Below are positions 27,438-37,215 of a stretch of DNA of 64,000 bases, in pieces (position 1 is the first letter of the stretch; every line of letters starts with the position of its first letter). This DNA comes from Paracoccaceae bacterium. GTDB lineage: Bacteria; Pseudomonadota; Alphaproteobacteria; Rhodobacterales; Rhodobacteraceae. The DNA is taken from the NCBI GenBank assembly GCA_019454225.1, contig CP075370.1:3521001-3585000 (forward strand), given 5' to 3'. A program made the translations under genes and the position numbers. Under the pieces are notes generated by a model, which ran no database searches, was not told where the DNA came from, and saw only the letters and a program-made list of their open reading frames with translations.

Positions 27438-28229
27438 TCAGGCGGCGTGGGCCCCCGCGGCCAGCGCCGCCACGCCCGCCAGCACCTCGTCCACCGGGCG
27501 GCGCGCCCCGATGTCGCGCACGATGGCCGATCCCACGACGCAGCCGTCCGCGATTCCGGCGATGGCCCTTGCCGCCTCGGGCGTGGTGATGCCGAAGCCC
27601 ACGATGACCGGCAGGTCGGTCGCGGCCTTGATGCGCGCGACCTCGGGGCCGACGTCTGCGGCCTGCGCAGCCGCGGCCCCCGTGATCCCGGTGATCGAGA
27701 CGTAATAGACAAAGCCCGAGGTGTTCTGCAGCACCTTCGGCAGCCGCTTGTCATCCGTCGTCGGCGTCGCCAGACGGATGAAGTTGAGCCCCGCCGCCTG
27801 CGCGGGCAGGCAAAGCTCGGAATCCTCCTCGGGCGGCAGGTCCACCACGATCAGCCCGTCGATCCCGGCCTCCGTGGCGTCGGCCAGGAACCGCTCCACC
27901 CCCCGCGAGTAGATCGGGTTGTAGTAGCCCATCATCACGATCGGCGTGACGGCATCCCCGGCGCGGAAGTCCCGCACCATCTGCAGCGTGCGGTCCAGCG
28001 TCTGCCCGCCGTCAAGGGCGCGCTGCCCGGCCAGCTGGATCGTCGGACCATCGGCCATCGGATCGGTAAAGGGCATGCCGAGCTCGATGATGTCCGCCCC
28101 CGCGGCAGGCAGACCCCTCATCACCGCAAGCGAGGTTTCCGCATCGGGATCCCCCGCCATGATATAGGCGACAAATGCCTTGCGACCTTGCGCGCGCAGC
28201 CGGGCGAAGGTGTCGTCGATGCGGGTCAT
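27438..28229 (-). CDS. trpA: Tryptophan synthase alpha subunit
   Basis: TrpA cleaves indole-3-glycerol phosphate to indole and glyceraldehyde-3-phosphate. The 263-residue protein keeps the catalytic Glu49 (IIELG) and Asp60 (MADGPTIQ) at the classical positions, and the phosphate-binding GFGITTPE near residue 211. trpB is not adjacent, as in several Rhodobacteraceae where trpFB and trpA lie apart. Its stop is three bases from the convergent anti-sigma stop. Confidence 0.95.
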   Translation of the reverse strand: MTRIDDTFARLRAQGRKAFVAYIMAGDPDAETSLAVMRGLPAAGADIIELGMPFTDPMADGPTIQLAGQRALDGGQTLDRTLQMVRDFRAGDAVTPIVMMGYYNPIYSRGVERFLADATEAGIDGLIVVDLPPEEDSELCLPAQAAGLNFIRLATPTTDDKRLPKVLQNTSGFVYYVSITGITGAAAAQAADVGPEVARIKAATDLPVIVGFGITTPEAARAIAGIADGCVVGSAIVRDIGARRPVDEVLAGVAALAAGAHAA

Positions 28230-28278
28230 TCGGGTCTCCCTGTCCTCGGCTCCGGGGTGCGACGGCGGGCGCGAAAAG

Positions 28279-28779
28279 TCAACCGTCGCGCCGGATCAGG
28301 TAGCGCACCGCCTTGTCCGGGCCAAAGACCATGCGGCCCATCTCGGCAAAGCCCAGCCTGGCATGGAATGCGTCCGATGCCGGATTGGGCGGCACGGTGT
28401 TCACCTCGCAGCACAGCGGCCCCAGGCCCGCCGCGCGGGCGTGGTCCGCATAGGCGGCATAGAGCATGCGCGCCACCCCCCTGCCCTGCGCCTGCGGCGC
28501 CACAACCACCCGATCCACATAGGAAAATCGGGGCAGACGTTCGGCGAACCAGCGGTAGTTCGGGCTGTCGTAATCCGATCCTGCCGCCATGCCGATCAGA
28601 AAACCAAGGGCACCGCCCTGCCCGTCCGTCACCGCGACCGCCATCGCCGACCATCCGACAAGCTGCGCCAGACGGTCCCGGTCGAGCGGCGAGGTCAGAT
28701 CCTCGACCCCGGCATTCAGCGCCAGAACCGACCGCAGCAGCGGCTCCGGCGCCGCACGCAGGTCGGCCAGAGCCGTCAC
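28279..28779 (-). CDS. GNAT-family N-acetyltransferase
   Basis: The 166-residue protein has the GNAT acetyl-CoA pattern [20 protein letters not shown] near residues 90-109 (Q/R-x-x-G-x-G/A) and a C-terminal [13 protein letters not shown] motif. The substrate is unknown. I chose the GTG at 28779 because it overlaps the stop of the upstream VOC gene (GTGA), implying coupled translation; longer frames run antisense through the neighbour. Confidence 0.8.
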   Translation of the reverse strand: MTALADLRAAPEPLLRSVLALNAGVEDLTSPLDRDRLAQLVGWSAMAVAVTDGQGGALGFLIGMAAGSDYDSPNYRWFAERLPRFSYVDRVVVAPQAQGRGVARMLYAAYADHARAAGLGPLCCEVNTVPPNPASDAFHARLGFAEMGRMVFGPDKAVRYLIRRDG

Positions 28780-29189
28780 AGGTCGCCCGGCCCGCCGGGC
28801 GTGGAGATCAGCCAGTGCGTCCCGAACCGGTCGCGCAGCATCCCGAATCCCTCGGCCCAGACCGTCGGCCCGTAGGGCATGATGGCGAAACCGCCGTCGA
28901 GCAGCAGGTCGAACAGGTGCTGGCCCGCCGCGGCATCCGGCACCCGCCACGTGACCACCACCCCCTGCTGCGGCATCGCGGGCACGCCGTCGGGAAGGTC
29001 CATGCCCAGCAGCCGCGCCCCGTCCAGAACGAGTTCGGCCTGGATCACCCGGTCCGAGGCCGGCAGGCCGGCACCCTCGGACACCTCGAAGTATCGGGTA
29101 AGCGAAAGCTCTGCCTGGAAAATCCGGGCGTAGAACGCCATCGCATCGGCACAGGTGCCGTCGAACTGGAGAAGCGGAACGAAAGCCAT
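28776..29189 (-). CDS. VOC-family (PhnB-like) protein
   Basis: This 137-residue protein has the glyoxalase/bleomycin-resistance fold pattern of the PhnB group: CADAMAFYARIFQAE near residues 13-27, PQQGVVVTWRVPD near 73-85 and DRFGTHWLIS near 120-129. Most members have no proven substrate. It is translationally coupled to the GNAT gene downstream, so the pair may act on the same small molecule. Confidence 0.8.
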   Translation of the reverse strand: MAFVPLLQFDGTCADAMAFYARIFQAELSLTRYFEVSEGAGLPASDRVIQAELVLDGARLLGMDLPDGVPAMPQQGVVVTWRVPDAAAGQHLFDLLLDGGFAIMPYGPTVWAEGFGMLRDRFGTHWLISTPGGPGDL

Positions 29190-29302
29190 CGCGCGGGATC
29201 CGTCTGGGTCGGTGCCAGCTTAGGGCGGCCCGACCCGACGGACAACCTTGAACCCGCGCCCTTGCGCCCCTAGAAGCGGGCGCGTCAACGCCGGGGGATG
29301 CC

Positions 29303-30400
29303 ATGGGCTTTCGAATGGGAATCGTGGGTCTGCCGAACGTCGGGAAATCGACGCTTTTCAACGCCCTGACCCGCACCGCGGCCGCCCAGGCCGCGAATTT
29401 TCCGTTCTGCACCATCGAACCGAATGTCGGCGAGGTGGCGGTGCCCGACGCCCGGCTGGAAAGGCTCGCGGCGATTGCCCAGTCGCGGCAGGTGATCCCG
29501 ACCCGCATGACCTTCGTCGACATCGCGGGCCTGGTGCGCGGCGCGTCGAAGGGAGAAGGCCTTGGAAATCAGTTCCTTGCCAATATCCGCGAATGCGACG
29601 CCATCGCCCATGTGCTGCGCTGCTTCGAGGATGGCGACATCACCCATGTCGAGGGCCGGATCGATCCCGTGGCCGATGCCGAGACGATCGAGACCGAGTT
29701 GATGCTGGCCGACCTGGAGTCGATCACCCGCCGCCGCGCGAACCTGGCGCGCAAGATCAAGGGCAGCGACAAGGAGGCGGCCGATCAGGACCGCCTGCTG
29801 GCGATCGCCGAGGCGGCGCTGAACGCAGGCCGCCCGGCCCGCACCGTCGCGGTGGCCGAGGATGACCGGCGCGCCTGGCGGATGCTGCAGCTGCTGACTG
29901 CGAAACCCGTTCTATATGTCTGCAATGTCGAGGAAAATTCCGCGGCAACCGGCAATGCGCAAGCGGACCGCGTGGCCGCGATGGCCGCCGCCCAGGGTGC
30001 CGGATCGGTGGTGATCTCGGCCCGGATCGAGGAGGAACTGGCGCAACTGCCAGCCGACGAGGCCGCGATGTTCCTTGCGGAGATGGGCCTGGCCGAGCCC
30101 GGCTTGGACCGGCTGATCCGCGCCGGCTACACCCTTCTGGGATTGCAGACCTATTTCACCGTCGGGCCGAAGGAGGCCCGGGCCTGGACGATCCCGAAGG
30201 GCACCCTGGCGCCGCAGGCGGCAGGTGTCATCCATGGCGATTTCGAGCGCGGCTTCATCCGGGCCGAGACCGTGGCCTATGAGGACTACATCGCCGGGAA
30301 CGGCGAGGCCGGCGCCAAGGAGGCCGGCAGGTTCCGGGTCGAGGGCAAGACCTACGAGGTCAGGGACGGCGACGTGCTGCATTTCCTGTTCTCGGGCTGA
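29303..30400 (+). CDS. ychF: Redox-regulated ribosome-binding ATPase YchF
   Basis: YchF (OLA1 family) is an Obg-related P-loop protein that prefers ATP and associates with ribosomes. The 365-residue length is standard. Walker A is GLPNVGKS at residues 9-16, [10 protein letters not shown] is the switch II region near 73-82, CNVEE replaces the usual NKxD motif, and a C-terminal TGS-like domain ends in [13 protein letters not shown]. It is a single gene and the last clear chromosomal gene before the island. Confidence 0.96.
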   Translation: MGFRMGIVGLPNVGKSTLFNALTRTAAAQAANFPFCTIEPNVGEVAVPDARLERLAAIAQSRQVIPTRMTFVDIAGLVRGASKGEGLGNQFLANIRECDAIAHVLRCFEDGDITHVEGRIDPVADAETIETELMLADLESITRRRANLARKIKGSDKEAADQDRLLAIAEAALNAGRPARTVAVAEDDRRAWRMLQLLTAKPVLYVCNVEENSAATGNAQADRVAAMAAAQGAGSVVISARIEEELAQLPADEAAMFLAEMGLAEPGLDRLIRAGYTLLGLQTYFTVGPKEARAWTIPKGTLAPQAAGVIHGDFERGFIRAETVAYEDYIAGNGEAGAKEAGRFRVEGKTYEVRDGDVLHFLFSG

Positions 30401-30788
30401 CCCTGCATCGCAACTCCTTGCGAACGCTGGATTCATGACATGCCGGGCAGCGCGGCGCCGGTCGGGTTCGCGTCTGGCGGGCGTCTGGTCCGCGTCTGGC
30501 ATCCGTCCCGACAGCCCGTTCGCGGCGGCGCGTTAACCTGCAACGGCGAATCAGCCACCCGACCCTGCGCCCGGGGCGGGGCGACCCGGTCCGGCCCGCC
30601 GACACGCGCCGCAGGCAGGCCGCGCGAGGCGGCCGACCGCGCCATCCCCCGGCCAGCGGCGGCGGGCCACCCCCGGCACCCTCGCCCGGCCCCGAGCGGC
30701 GGCGACCGCATCGCCCGACCTCGATCGTCCTGGCACGGGGCCCACATCCCCCTTGCTCCCGCCCGCCTTCCCCCCTAAACCGGCGGAC
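30401..30788. other. 388-bp gap with no supported gene
   Basis: This very GC-rich stretch between ychF and tRNA-Ser has open frames on both strands, but none has a convincing start, codon pattern or recognisable product. The promoter of the tRNA gene is presumably in the last 60 bases. Confidence 0.6.
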
Positions 30789-30878
30789 GGAGACGTGGCC
30801 GAGTGGTCGAAGGCACACCCCTGCTAAGGGTGCAGACGGGAAACCGTCTCGAGGGTTCGAATCCCTTCGTCTCCGCCA
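30789..30878 (+). tRNA. tRNA-Ser (anticodon GCU)
   Basis: The 90-nt sequence folds as a class II tRNA. The acceptor arms GGAGACG (30789-30795) and CGTCTCC (30868-30874) pair. The anticodon stem CACCC/GGGTG encloses CTGCTAA with anticodon GCT at 30823-30825. There is a long variable arm, GGTTCGAATCC in the T arm, and an encoded CCA end. Sequence composition changes right after it, and an integrase lies within the next 5.3 kb, so its 3' end is the likely attachment site of the island. Confidence 0.97.
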
Positions 30879-30904
30879 TATGCCCCCGCGAAAGCGTTCT
30901 CCCG

Positions 30905-30926
30905 ATCCGGCTGCGGCCGGATTTTT
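30905..30926 (+). terminator. Rho-independent terminator after tRNA-Ser
   Basis: A 7-bp stem (30905-30911 with 30916-30922), a TGCG loop and a run of five T residues follow the tRNA by 27 bases. Confidence 0.8.
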
Positions 30927-31273
30927 CCGTTGTTTTCGAGGGTTATGCGGGTGGGGCTGAGTACTGGACTCTGCACCGGGAGGCCCGGAAGCGGTCTCTC
31001 GGGGCCGATGTTCTCTGGACCTCATGACTGTGCGAGTTTGGTGAATAGGTTGTAAAGTATTGCAGAATAACAGCTGTCAGGAACCCAAAATTGGACTTGG
31101 ATCTGAGTGGCGTCTGCACGTCTTGGGTCTGTGGTCGAACCTTCGCCGTTCGCCTTGGAGATTTGGTTTGAACGGCGCGAAGGGCGGATTCCAGGCATTC
31201 GCTGCGACGACCAAGTTTCTGCCGTCGGTAAAGCTAGCAGACATTCAGAACTTAGGGCGACTGTGGAGCGATT
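30927..31273. other. 347-bp gap with no supported gene
   Basis: This is the beginning of the island, visibly richer in A and T than the chromosome to its left. Short open frames exist on the plus strand but overlap the decayed minus-strand gene and have no recognisable product. Confidence 0.5.
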
Positions 31274-32241
31274 TCAGCGGCCCAGCCCGTCACTTCCCGT
31301 TCGAGATTGCTGGTCAGGAACGTACCTTCGAAGCTCGGTCCCGATAATTCCGAACGCCTCTGCAACTCTATGTATCAATTGTTCGGCTTGCTTTATCAGC
31401 GGAGCTGAGCGATCTACACCGACTCTTTCATAGCAATCACTCACATCCGAACTGGACAGGTGCGCATCCGCACCCCGCAGATCATAAGCCCCAAATAAAG
31501 GGCTCATTCGTCTGTATGCGTAGTCCTCATCTGTGTACTTGGCCAACAGTTTTTGGAGCAGCTTGAGTGTGCCTTGATCTGACCTACCTTCTCCCAGTGC
31601 TTCTATCAGGCTCTTCTTATTGATCCTCTCGATTGAGATCTTTACCAAATCCTTCGCAAGGGATCGTAAACCGCTCTCATCGGTGCACGGAATCTGTGAA
31701 TTCTGAAAGACAGTCCCTCCACTTCATGGTGGTCTCTGAAAAGAGTGACATTAAACCTTTCTTGGAAGACTTGACCGATCCAGCCGAGGGCATGGTGGAT
31801 CAGGAACTCGGGGGACTTGGTCGAGGCGGGTTCGCAAGCCATTTGCGCCTGCATGAGTTCAGCGGATACTCCTCCATCTGGCCGACAATTGTGCGCCCCC
31901 CAAATTCTCCGCTCCCAAAGCGGTCGGCGTGCGACGTCATATGCGTAGGCGTTGATGAGGCCGAGTTTGTTGACACCGAAGTGTAGCAACCAATCGGGTG
32001 AAGGGGAAACACCGCCCGTATCGTGTGTATACCAACGCATCATTGCGCCCCGGCGCGACAGAACGTCATTTATCACTTCCGGTTTGAACCACAGGTACTT
32101 CCCCACTTCCTCTCGGTTGAGGGTCTTCAGATCAACTCTTCCTCCACCACCATCGAGTTGGACCATGATAGCCTCATCCGGCTCTCCATAGCCAATCCGC
32201 CAAGACATTTCGGCGGGCTCGATCCACTCGCCGCGCCACAT
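31274..32241 (-). pseudogene. Hypothetical gene split by a one-base frameshift
   Basis: Two minus-strand frames, 32241 down to about 31718 and about 31717 down to 31274, join into one plausible protein if one base is added to the C run at 31715-31717 (G run on the coding strand): the first frame reads to ...HHEVEG and the second continues TVFQNSQIPCTDESG... The first part has DGGVSAELMQAQ near residue 120; the second part ends in a helical region. I do not recognise the family. The ATG at 32241 may not be the original start, since the frame is open upstream into the specificity-subunit remnant and reads like protein (GGRFLVTGEM). Codon use is AT-richer than the chromosome. Confidence 0.55.
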
Positions 32242-32249
32242 CTCGCCAG

Positions 32250-32672
32250 TTACAAGAAAGCGTCCACCTTCACCCCCGCGAACCCCCTTTGTAGTTTCCG
32301 TCTTGGTCGTGACGTTGCCCCCTCCACCTGCAATACCGAAACTGGCAAGGTGTGCGCGAGAACACCACTTCGGACGACCATTGCTAAAGTGCCGGGATCA
32401 AGGACCTGAAGTCTGGCAGCGTCTGCGCCTTCCCTGCTGATCGAAAGCTCACTATCGTCTATGTATAAGTCGTTTCCGAAATCTTTAGGGCTGACCCAAA
32501 GGCTTTCAGGTTTCCAGTATTCACGAACAGATGTAGTCGGCGTGCCCCCGCTCTTCATGGAGATAGCGAGTTCACCTAGGGTCACCTTTGGGAAGGCAAA
32601 ACGCTGCCGCGCAAAGGACTGGGCTTGGGTAAAGCCAGCGTCTAGCCTAGGAGGCAGGTCCCCCCGTTTCAC
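32250..32672 (-). pseudogene. Truncated restriction-modification specificity subunit (HsdS-like)
   Basis: The frame from about 32672 (GTG) follows the nuclease-methylase gene by 35 bases. It encodes the first part of an S subunit: LPPRLDAGF near the start, then FPKVTLGELAISMKSGGTP, WVSPKDFG and LDPGTLAMVVRSGVLAHTLPV, the pattern that closes the first target-recognition domain. After VLQVEG near 32316 the similarity stops abruptly and the frame runs out at 32250. The second recognition domain is missing and the following sequence belongs to a different gene, so a deletion or insertion has removed the rest. The exact start is uncertain. Confidence 0.6.
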
Positions 32673-32707
32673 CGCAAAGCAGACAGCCTGCCCGGCGGGA
32701 ACGGGGG

Positions 32708-34807
32708 TTAGACGAAAAAAGGCGTCGGGTCCCGCTGGAATGCTGCGTATTGGCCAAGAAGGCCGCTGCCCGGCGTGACGTTGCGGTGCCGTTCCGTCCA
32801 AGCGCCGGGCTTCTTCCCTTCGCCGGGCTTCCAGTCATAAACCACCCGCCAATCGAACAGGTCGCTGCGATGCCGTTCGATCCGCTCCACTTCGGGCGTC
32901 TCGCTTAACACCTCGATCTGGTAGGTGTTCCGCCCGGCGGCGTCGTAGCCGATGTTCTCGGCCATCGCCATGAAGATGGGTTCGTCATCGCTGACTGAGC
33001 CGACGACAACGATCTCCTTGCCCTGGCGCTTGGTGATCGAGAAGGGGCGTTTTTCAAGGAAGACAACGCTGGACTTCACGCCCGCGCCGAAATGGGCAAA
33101 GGCGAACTGCGGCAGCGACACCACGGCCAGAACCTTGAAGCGTTCTAACAGCCAGTCGCGGACCCCTTGCAAGCTGGCGTTGGTCAACAGGCCATCTGGC
33201 AGCACGACCGCCGCCTGACCACCGGGTTTCAGAAGCTGCCAGATGCGTTCGACATAGATGATCTCTGTCTTGACGCTGGCCCGCTGCTTGATCGACTTCT
33301 TGCCTGAACTGGGGCTGCGGGCGTCATCGTCCTCATCCTCGCCCGCCGTGCCCTTGGCGACGTAGCGGGAGAGTTCGTAACTGCTCAGGTAAGTGTGCAA
33401 TTCCTCTTTCACCACGGCCCCGAAAGGCGGGTTTGTCGGGATTTTCGAGAAGCCCTTGCTCTCGTCGCGCCGCCCGGTGATCCGGTCGATCCCCATGATC
33501 CGGGCAAAGGTTTCGTTGCGATCCGCGATCACCGTCAGGGGTTCAAGGGCGTCGTTGCCGATGACGTTGGTGTGGCCGTCATCGTGGACGATCATATTCA
33601 TCTTGGCGACGCGGGCGATCTCTTCGTTGATCTCGATCCCGAACAGACGTTTTTCCGCAAAGTCGTGCCAGTAATTGAAATGTTGCGGGCTGTCTTCGGG
33701 GTAAAAGTCGCTGGCCTGTTTGCGGATATGGTCAAGCGCATGCAGCAGGAAGCCGCCCGAGCCACAAGCTGGGTCCATGACGGTGTCATCGCTTTCGATG
33801 TTCAGCATCTGGATCGAGAAGGCGATGATGTTGCGCGGCGTGAAATACTGGCCGAAGTCGCCCTTGAAGAAGCCGTCCATGAACTGCTCGAACGCGACCC
33901 CCTTAGTATCCAGGTCGGTCGCGGTGAGGTTCACGCCTTCAAGGTGCAGAACGACGTTCTTCAAGGTCACGTCGTCGATCTTGATCCCCTCGTTGAAAAC
34001 TTCGGGGTCCTTCTTCTGCTCGGCCTCATAGAGCGCCCGGATACGCCCGGCGAGGCGTTCAGGTTTCTCGTTAGTTTTGATCTGGAACTCGTAGGGCTCG
34101 CCCTTTCGGCGCGGCTTCTTCTCGTCGCGGGTCTTGACAAAGATGAGCTTGCAAAGCTCACCGAACGCTGTCGGCGGCGAAAGACGGCCACCACCCCAAA
34201 GGGTCTGGTGGCACTTACGAATGGTCTTGATCAGGTCATCGCGCCCAACAGCCGAGATGTCGGGTTTGGGAGGTGCGGCGAAGTAGTACTTGAACTCCTC
34301 AGGCTTGCCGAACTTCACGGGAAGGTCGGCAACGATATTCGCTTCACGTTCCAGAGCGCCGAAGTTGTCCGAGCAATCGTAGAAAGCACGCGTCTGACCA
34401 GCGATGACGCCGATGTATTCGGCGCGGAACTTGTGGGCATGACCGTTTCCAAAAGCCTGCTCGATGGCCTGCTTCAATTCGGTGTCGGTCACACCATCGC
34501 GCTTGCACTCGATCACCGCAAAAGGACGAGTTTGCGCCTTATCTCGAAAAACTACTATGTCCGCCCGATCATATGGGACACGGTCGGGGACTGTGACCTC
34601 GACACCAAGCAATTCAGGATCATAGCCGTAGCGGTATATCAGTTCGGCGTAATAAGCGGCGCGAACTTTTTCCTCTGGATCGCTCCATTTCTCGGCCACG
34701 TTGCACGTGACATATCGAACCTTTTCAGATTTTCCGGCGGCAATGAGCTGGAGATGTCCATCAGCGAACGCACGCGATAGCCAATCTTGATCCGAACTAC
34801 GCTGCAT
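32708..34807 (-). CDS. Nuclease-methylase fusion: HsdR_N-like domain plus N6-adenine DNA methyltransferase
   Basis: The 699-residue protein joins two activities. Residues about 30-150 carry a PD-(D/E)xK-type nuclease pattern (Asp83 in ADIVVF, Glu100-x-Lys102 in IECKRD) like the N-terminus of type I HsdR. The middle and C-terminal part is a HsdM-type gamma-class methyltransferase with DPACGSGGF near residue 344 and the catalytic NPPFG near residue 458. I chose the ATG at 34807; a longer frame is open to 34933. A specificity-subunit remnant follows immediately, so the original system was a fused R-M polypeptide plus separate S subunit, as in BcgI. Without a full S subunit, activity is doubtful. 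Confidence 0.82.
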   Translation of the reverse strand: MQRSSDQDWLSRAFADGHLQLIAAGKSEKVRYVTCNVAEKWSDPEEKVRAAYYAELIYRYGYDPELLGVEVTVPDRVPYDRADIVVFRDKAQTRPFAVIECKRDGVTDTELKQAIEQAFGNGHAHKFRAEYIGVIAGQTRAFYDCSDNFGALEREANIVADLPVKFGKPEEFKYYFAAPPKPDISAVGRDDLIKTIRKCHQTLWGGGRLSPPTAFGELCKLIFVKTRDEKKPRRKGEPYEFQIKTNEKPERLAGRIRALYEAEQKKDPEVFNEGIKIDDVTLKNVVLHLEGVNLTATDLDTKGVAFEQFMDGFFKGDFGQYFTPRNIIAFSIQMLNIESDDTVMDPACGSGGFLLHALDHIRKQASDFYPEDSPQHFNYWHDFAEKRLFGIEINEEIARVAKMNMIVHDDGHTNVIGNDALEPLTVIADRNETFARIMGIDRITGRRDESKGFSKIPTNPPFGAVVKEELHTYLSSYELSRYVAKGTAGEDEDDDARSPSSGKKSIKQRASVKTEIIYVERIWQLLKPGGQAAVVLPDGLLTNASLQGVRDWLLERFKVLAVVSLPQFAFAHFGAGVKSSVVFLEKRPFSITKRQGKEIVVVGSVSDDEPIFMAMAENIGYDAAGRNTYQIEVLSETPEVERIERHRSDLFDWRVVYDWKPGEGKKPGAWTERHRNVTPGSGLLGQYAAFQRDPTPFFV

Positions 34808-34933
34808 TTTCGTTCTCACTTTCAACGGGTCAAGTCTGAGGCCACTTTCCCTTTTTCTTTCATGTCTTTGCATGTGGAACAAGGGCTCTGCACCCTGTTC
34901 ATCGCTGCGGCCCCTGCAAGCATCACGCGTCAC

Positions 34934-36163
34934 CTACTCCCCCACCACCCTGAGCCTCGGCTTCAGCATCTCGCCCACGGCGTTCACCCCAGCGCGCAAG
35001 GGGGCGTCGATAAGGTGGGCGTAGCGCTGAGTGGTGCCGATCTGGGTGTGGCCGAGGAGGCGGCCGATCATTTCCAGCGAGGCGCCGCCAGAGACCAACA
35101 AGGACGCGAAGGTGTGGCGCAGGTCGTGGATGCGGACGTCGGGGATCTGCGCGACCTTCTGCATCTTGGGCCAGAAGCGCTTGGGATCACCGACGGGCTG
35201 GTCGGGCACGTCGCCGGGGAAGAGGAAGGGACAACCCTTGGGCACGATCTCCCGGCGGAGCCGGATCAGGGCGACGGCCTCATGCGAGATCGGCACGCGG
35301 TGAATGCGGCGCTGCTTGGTGTAGGCAGCCTGCTTGGTCCAGATCGCCAGATCGAGGTTGAACTGGTCAAAGGTCGCCGTCCTGACCTCCCCTAGCCGGG
35401 CGCCGGTCAGCATGCAGAGGCGAATGATGCTGGCGGCCCGCTGGTCCTCGTCGACGGCCAGGGCGTTGGCTAGTCGTTCGATTTCCTCGAAGGACAGGAA
35501 CCGGTCACGGGCGATCTCGGGGCGGCGGCGGAACCCGAAGGCCGGGTTGTCGGTGCGCATTTTCCACAGCATGGCGAGATTGAACATCTTGCGAAGCATT
35601 TCCCCAGCCCGGTTGGCCCGCACCGGCGTGGGCTTCGGCGGAGCGAGCTTCTTGCGCCGCTTCTGGGTAGGCTTCTTCTTGGACGGCCGCGCCCGCCCTG
35701 CGGCGATCTTGGTCAGCAGGCGATCGACGTCGGTGGGCGTGATGTCGGCCACCTTGCGGTTCTTCCATTCCGGCAGAACCAGCTTTTCTAGCATGCTCTT
35801 CTGATCCGAGGCATTGGTCGGGGCCAGCTTCGGCAGATGTTCCTCAATGAAACGCTCGGCGAGTTCCTTGACTGTCGGCGCGCCGCGGGCGGCCTTACGG
35901 GTATCAAGCGGGTCCTCGCCTCGGTCGATTTCGCGGATCAGTCGCTTGGCTTCATCCCGGGCAGCCGTGACCGACCATGTCGGCCAGACGCCGATGGTGA
36001 AGCGCTTTTGCTGACCCGCGATCCGGTAGATCAGCACGAAGCCCTTGCGGCCTGTGGTGTAGACACAGAGCCCGAAGCCCGGGGTATCCTCATCGAAAAG
36101 GACGTACTTCCGGCTGCCGATTTCCGCAGCCTTTACAACGCGTTCAGAGAGTTTTGCCTTCAT
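34934..36163 (-). CDS. Tyrosine-type site-specific integrase
   Basis: The 409-residue protein has an N-terminal arm-binding domain (DUF4102-like, residues 1-90), a SAM-like core-binding domain with a lysine-rich insertion at 158-175, and the catalytic domain. The active-site residues are Arg256 (TGARLGEV), His346 and Arg349 (HDLRHTF), His372 (GHTQ) and Tyr381 (RYAHL), so it appears intact. This P4/DUF4102 type usually recombines at tRNA 3' ends, which fits the tRNA-Ser 4 kb to the left. It is transcribed toward the tRNA, with the R-M remnant between them. Confidence 0.93.
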   Translation of the reverse strand: MKAKLSERVVKAAEIGSRKYVLFDEDTPGFGLCVYTTGRKGFVLIYRIAGQQKRFTIGVWPTWSVTAARDEAKRLIREIDRGEDPLDTRKAARGAPTVKELAERFIEEHLPKLAPTNASDQKSMLEKLVLPEWKNRKVADITPTDVDRLLTKIAAGRARPSKKKPTQKRRKKLAPPKPTPVRANRAGEMLRKMFNLAMLWKMRTDNPAFGFRRRPEIARDRFLSFEEIERLANALAVDEDQRAASIIRLCMLTGARLGEVRTATFDQFNLDLAIWTKQAAYTKQRRIHRVPISHEAVALIRLRREIVPKGCPFLFPGDVPDQPVGDPKRFWPKMQKVAQIPDVRIHDLRHTFASLLVSGGASLEMIGRLLGHTQIGTTQRYAHLIDAPLRAGVNAVGEMLKPRLRVVGE

Positions 36164-36245
36164 GCGACGCTCCTTTCACCCGCAGTCAGCGACGACCCGC
36201 GGCGCGGAGCAATGTCTCATTCGGGCCAAACCGGCGCAGAGGCGG

Positions 36246-36274
36246 AAAAAACACCCCAGCAGGATCGGTGTTTC
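36246..36274 (-). terminator. Probable terminator of the membrane-protein gene
   Basis: Arms 36248-36254 and 36267-36273 form a 7-bp stem read on the minus strand, followed by six T residues (A run at 36246-36251 on the plus strand). It lies just past the stop of the 36317-37084 gene. Confidence 0.5.
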
Positions 36275-36316
36275 TTTGATCCAATCTACTTGGGGAGATG
36301 GGATCCTTGCAGTCTA

Positions 36317-37084
36317 TCAATCAAGCAGGCCAAAGCCAACTGCCAGAACGCCAACAACCAATCCAAGAAACAAGAAGGGATGCTCATGGACATCAGAGAA
36401 AAGAACCAAGCGCGAGTTCAACTTGGTGGCCAGTATACAACCCCTAGCGGCGAAGCTCACCAACAGGATCAGAATCTTAACGCCAAAATAAAATACGGCG
36501 GAAATAAGGCCGAGAAGGAAAGGCGAAGCCAGAACCAGAAAATCTTCACCCAACGCCAAAAATCTAGAAAAAATCACCAAGACAATAAGGAAAGTTCCAA
36601 TTGTAAGAACTGCATCAAGAGCCAAACCAACTATAGGATGATGACGAAACACTGGCCTCTGAAAGATAAACTTGGTAACAAGGAAGTTAACATAGTCTGC
36701 CGGGAGCCCCACGGCGCCAACTGCAAGAAAAACCCCAAAAATATATGCGATTGAGTTGTCGAACATGACAGATACAAATGCGGCGCTCTGACCAAGCGAC
36801 ATGTTTCCGCTTACGACTGGAAGAAAGAGCGTCAAAAGAACCCAAAGAAGCACATTGCTCACTACTGAGAATGCGTACAACCGAATGAGTTTTGGCCTAT
36901 ATCCATCTAAGAACATCGCAACAACGGAGTCAGACAGATTGAGCTCGAGCCCCGAAAGATTGAAATTATGAAATCCAAAAATAAAGCATGCGATATCGTT
37001 CTTCTGCTTCTTTGGAACAATAGAGTCAAGTATAGCGAAAGATCCTACAATGCTTGAGAAAAAGAAGCACCACTCCCAGAACAT
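36317..37084 (-). CDS. Multi-pass membrane protein of unknown function
   Basis: The 255-residue product is unusually AT-rich for this genome and strongly hydrophobic. Segments near residues 1-20, 70-95, 105-125, 150-175, 185-215 and 235-255 could span the membrane. No motif or family is recognised. It lies alone between the integrase and the excisionase-like gene, on the integrase strand. The base composition points to recent acquisition, and its position beside the integrase is typical of accessory cargo. Confidence 0.65.
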   Translation of the reverse strand: MFWEWCFFFSSIVGSFAILDSIVPKKQKNDIACFIFGFHNFNLSGLELNLSDSVVAMFLDGYRPKLIRLYAFSVVSNVLLWVLLTLFLPVVSGNMSLGQSAAFVSVMFDNSIAYIFGVFLAVGAVGLPADYVNFLVTKFIFQRPVFRHHPIVGLALDAVLTIGTFLIVLVIFSRFLALGEDFLVLASPFLLGLISAVFYFGVKILILLVSFAARGCILATKLNSRLVLFSDVHEHPFLFLGLVVGVLAVGFGLLD

Positions 37085-37215
37085 TCTGCAGCCTCGTCTG
37101 CCTCAAGGATACATATAGTAAGTTGAGGCTACTCACTAGTGGCTTGCCATGCAACGTTAAAGTAAGAGCACTATTTGAAGGTCCCATTTCCATAACTCAA
37201 ACTATCGCCGATCAA

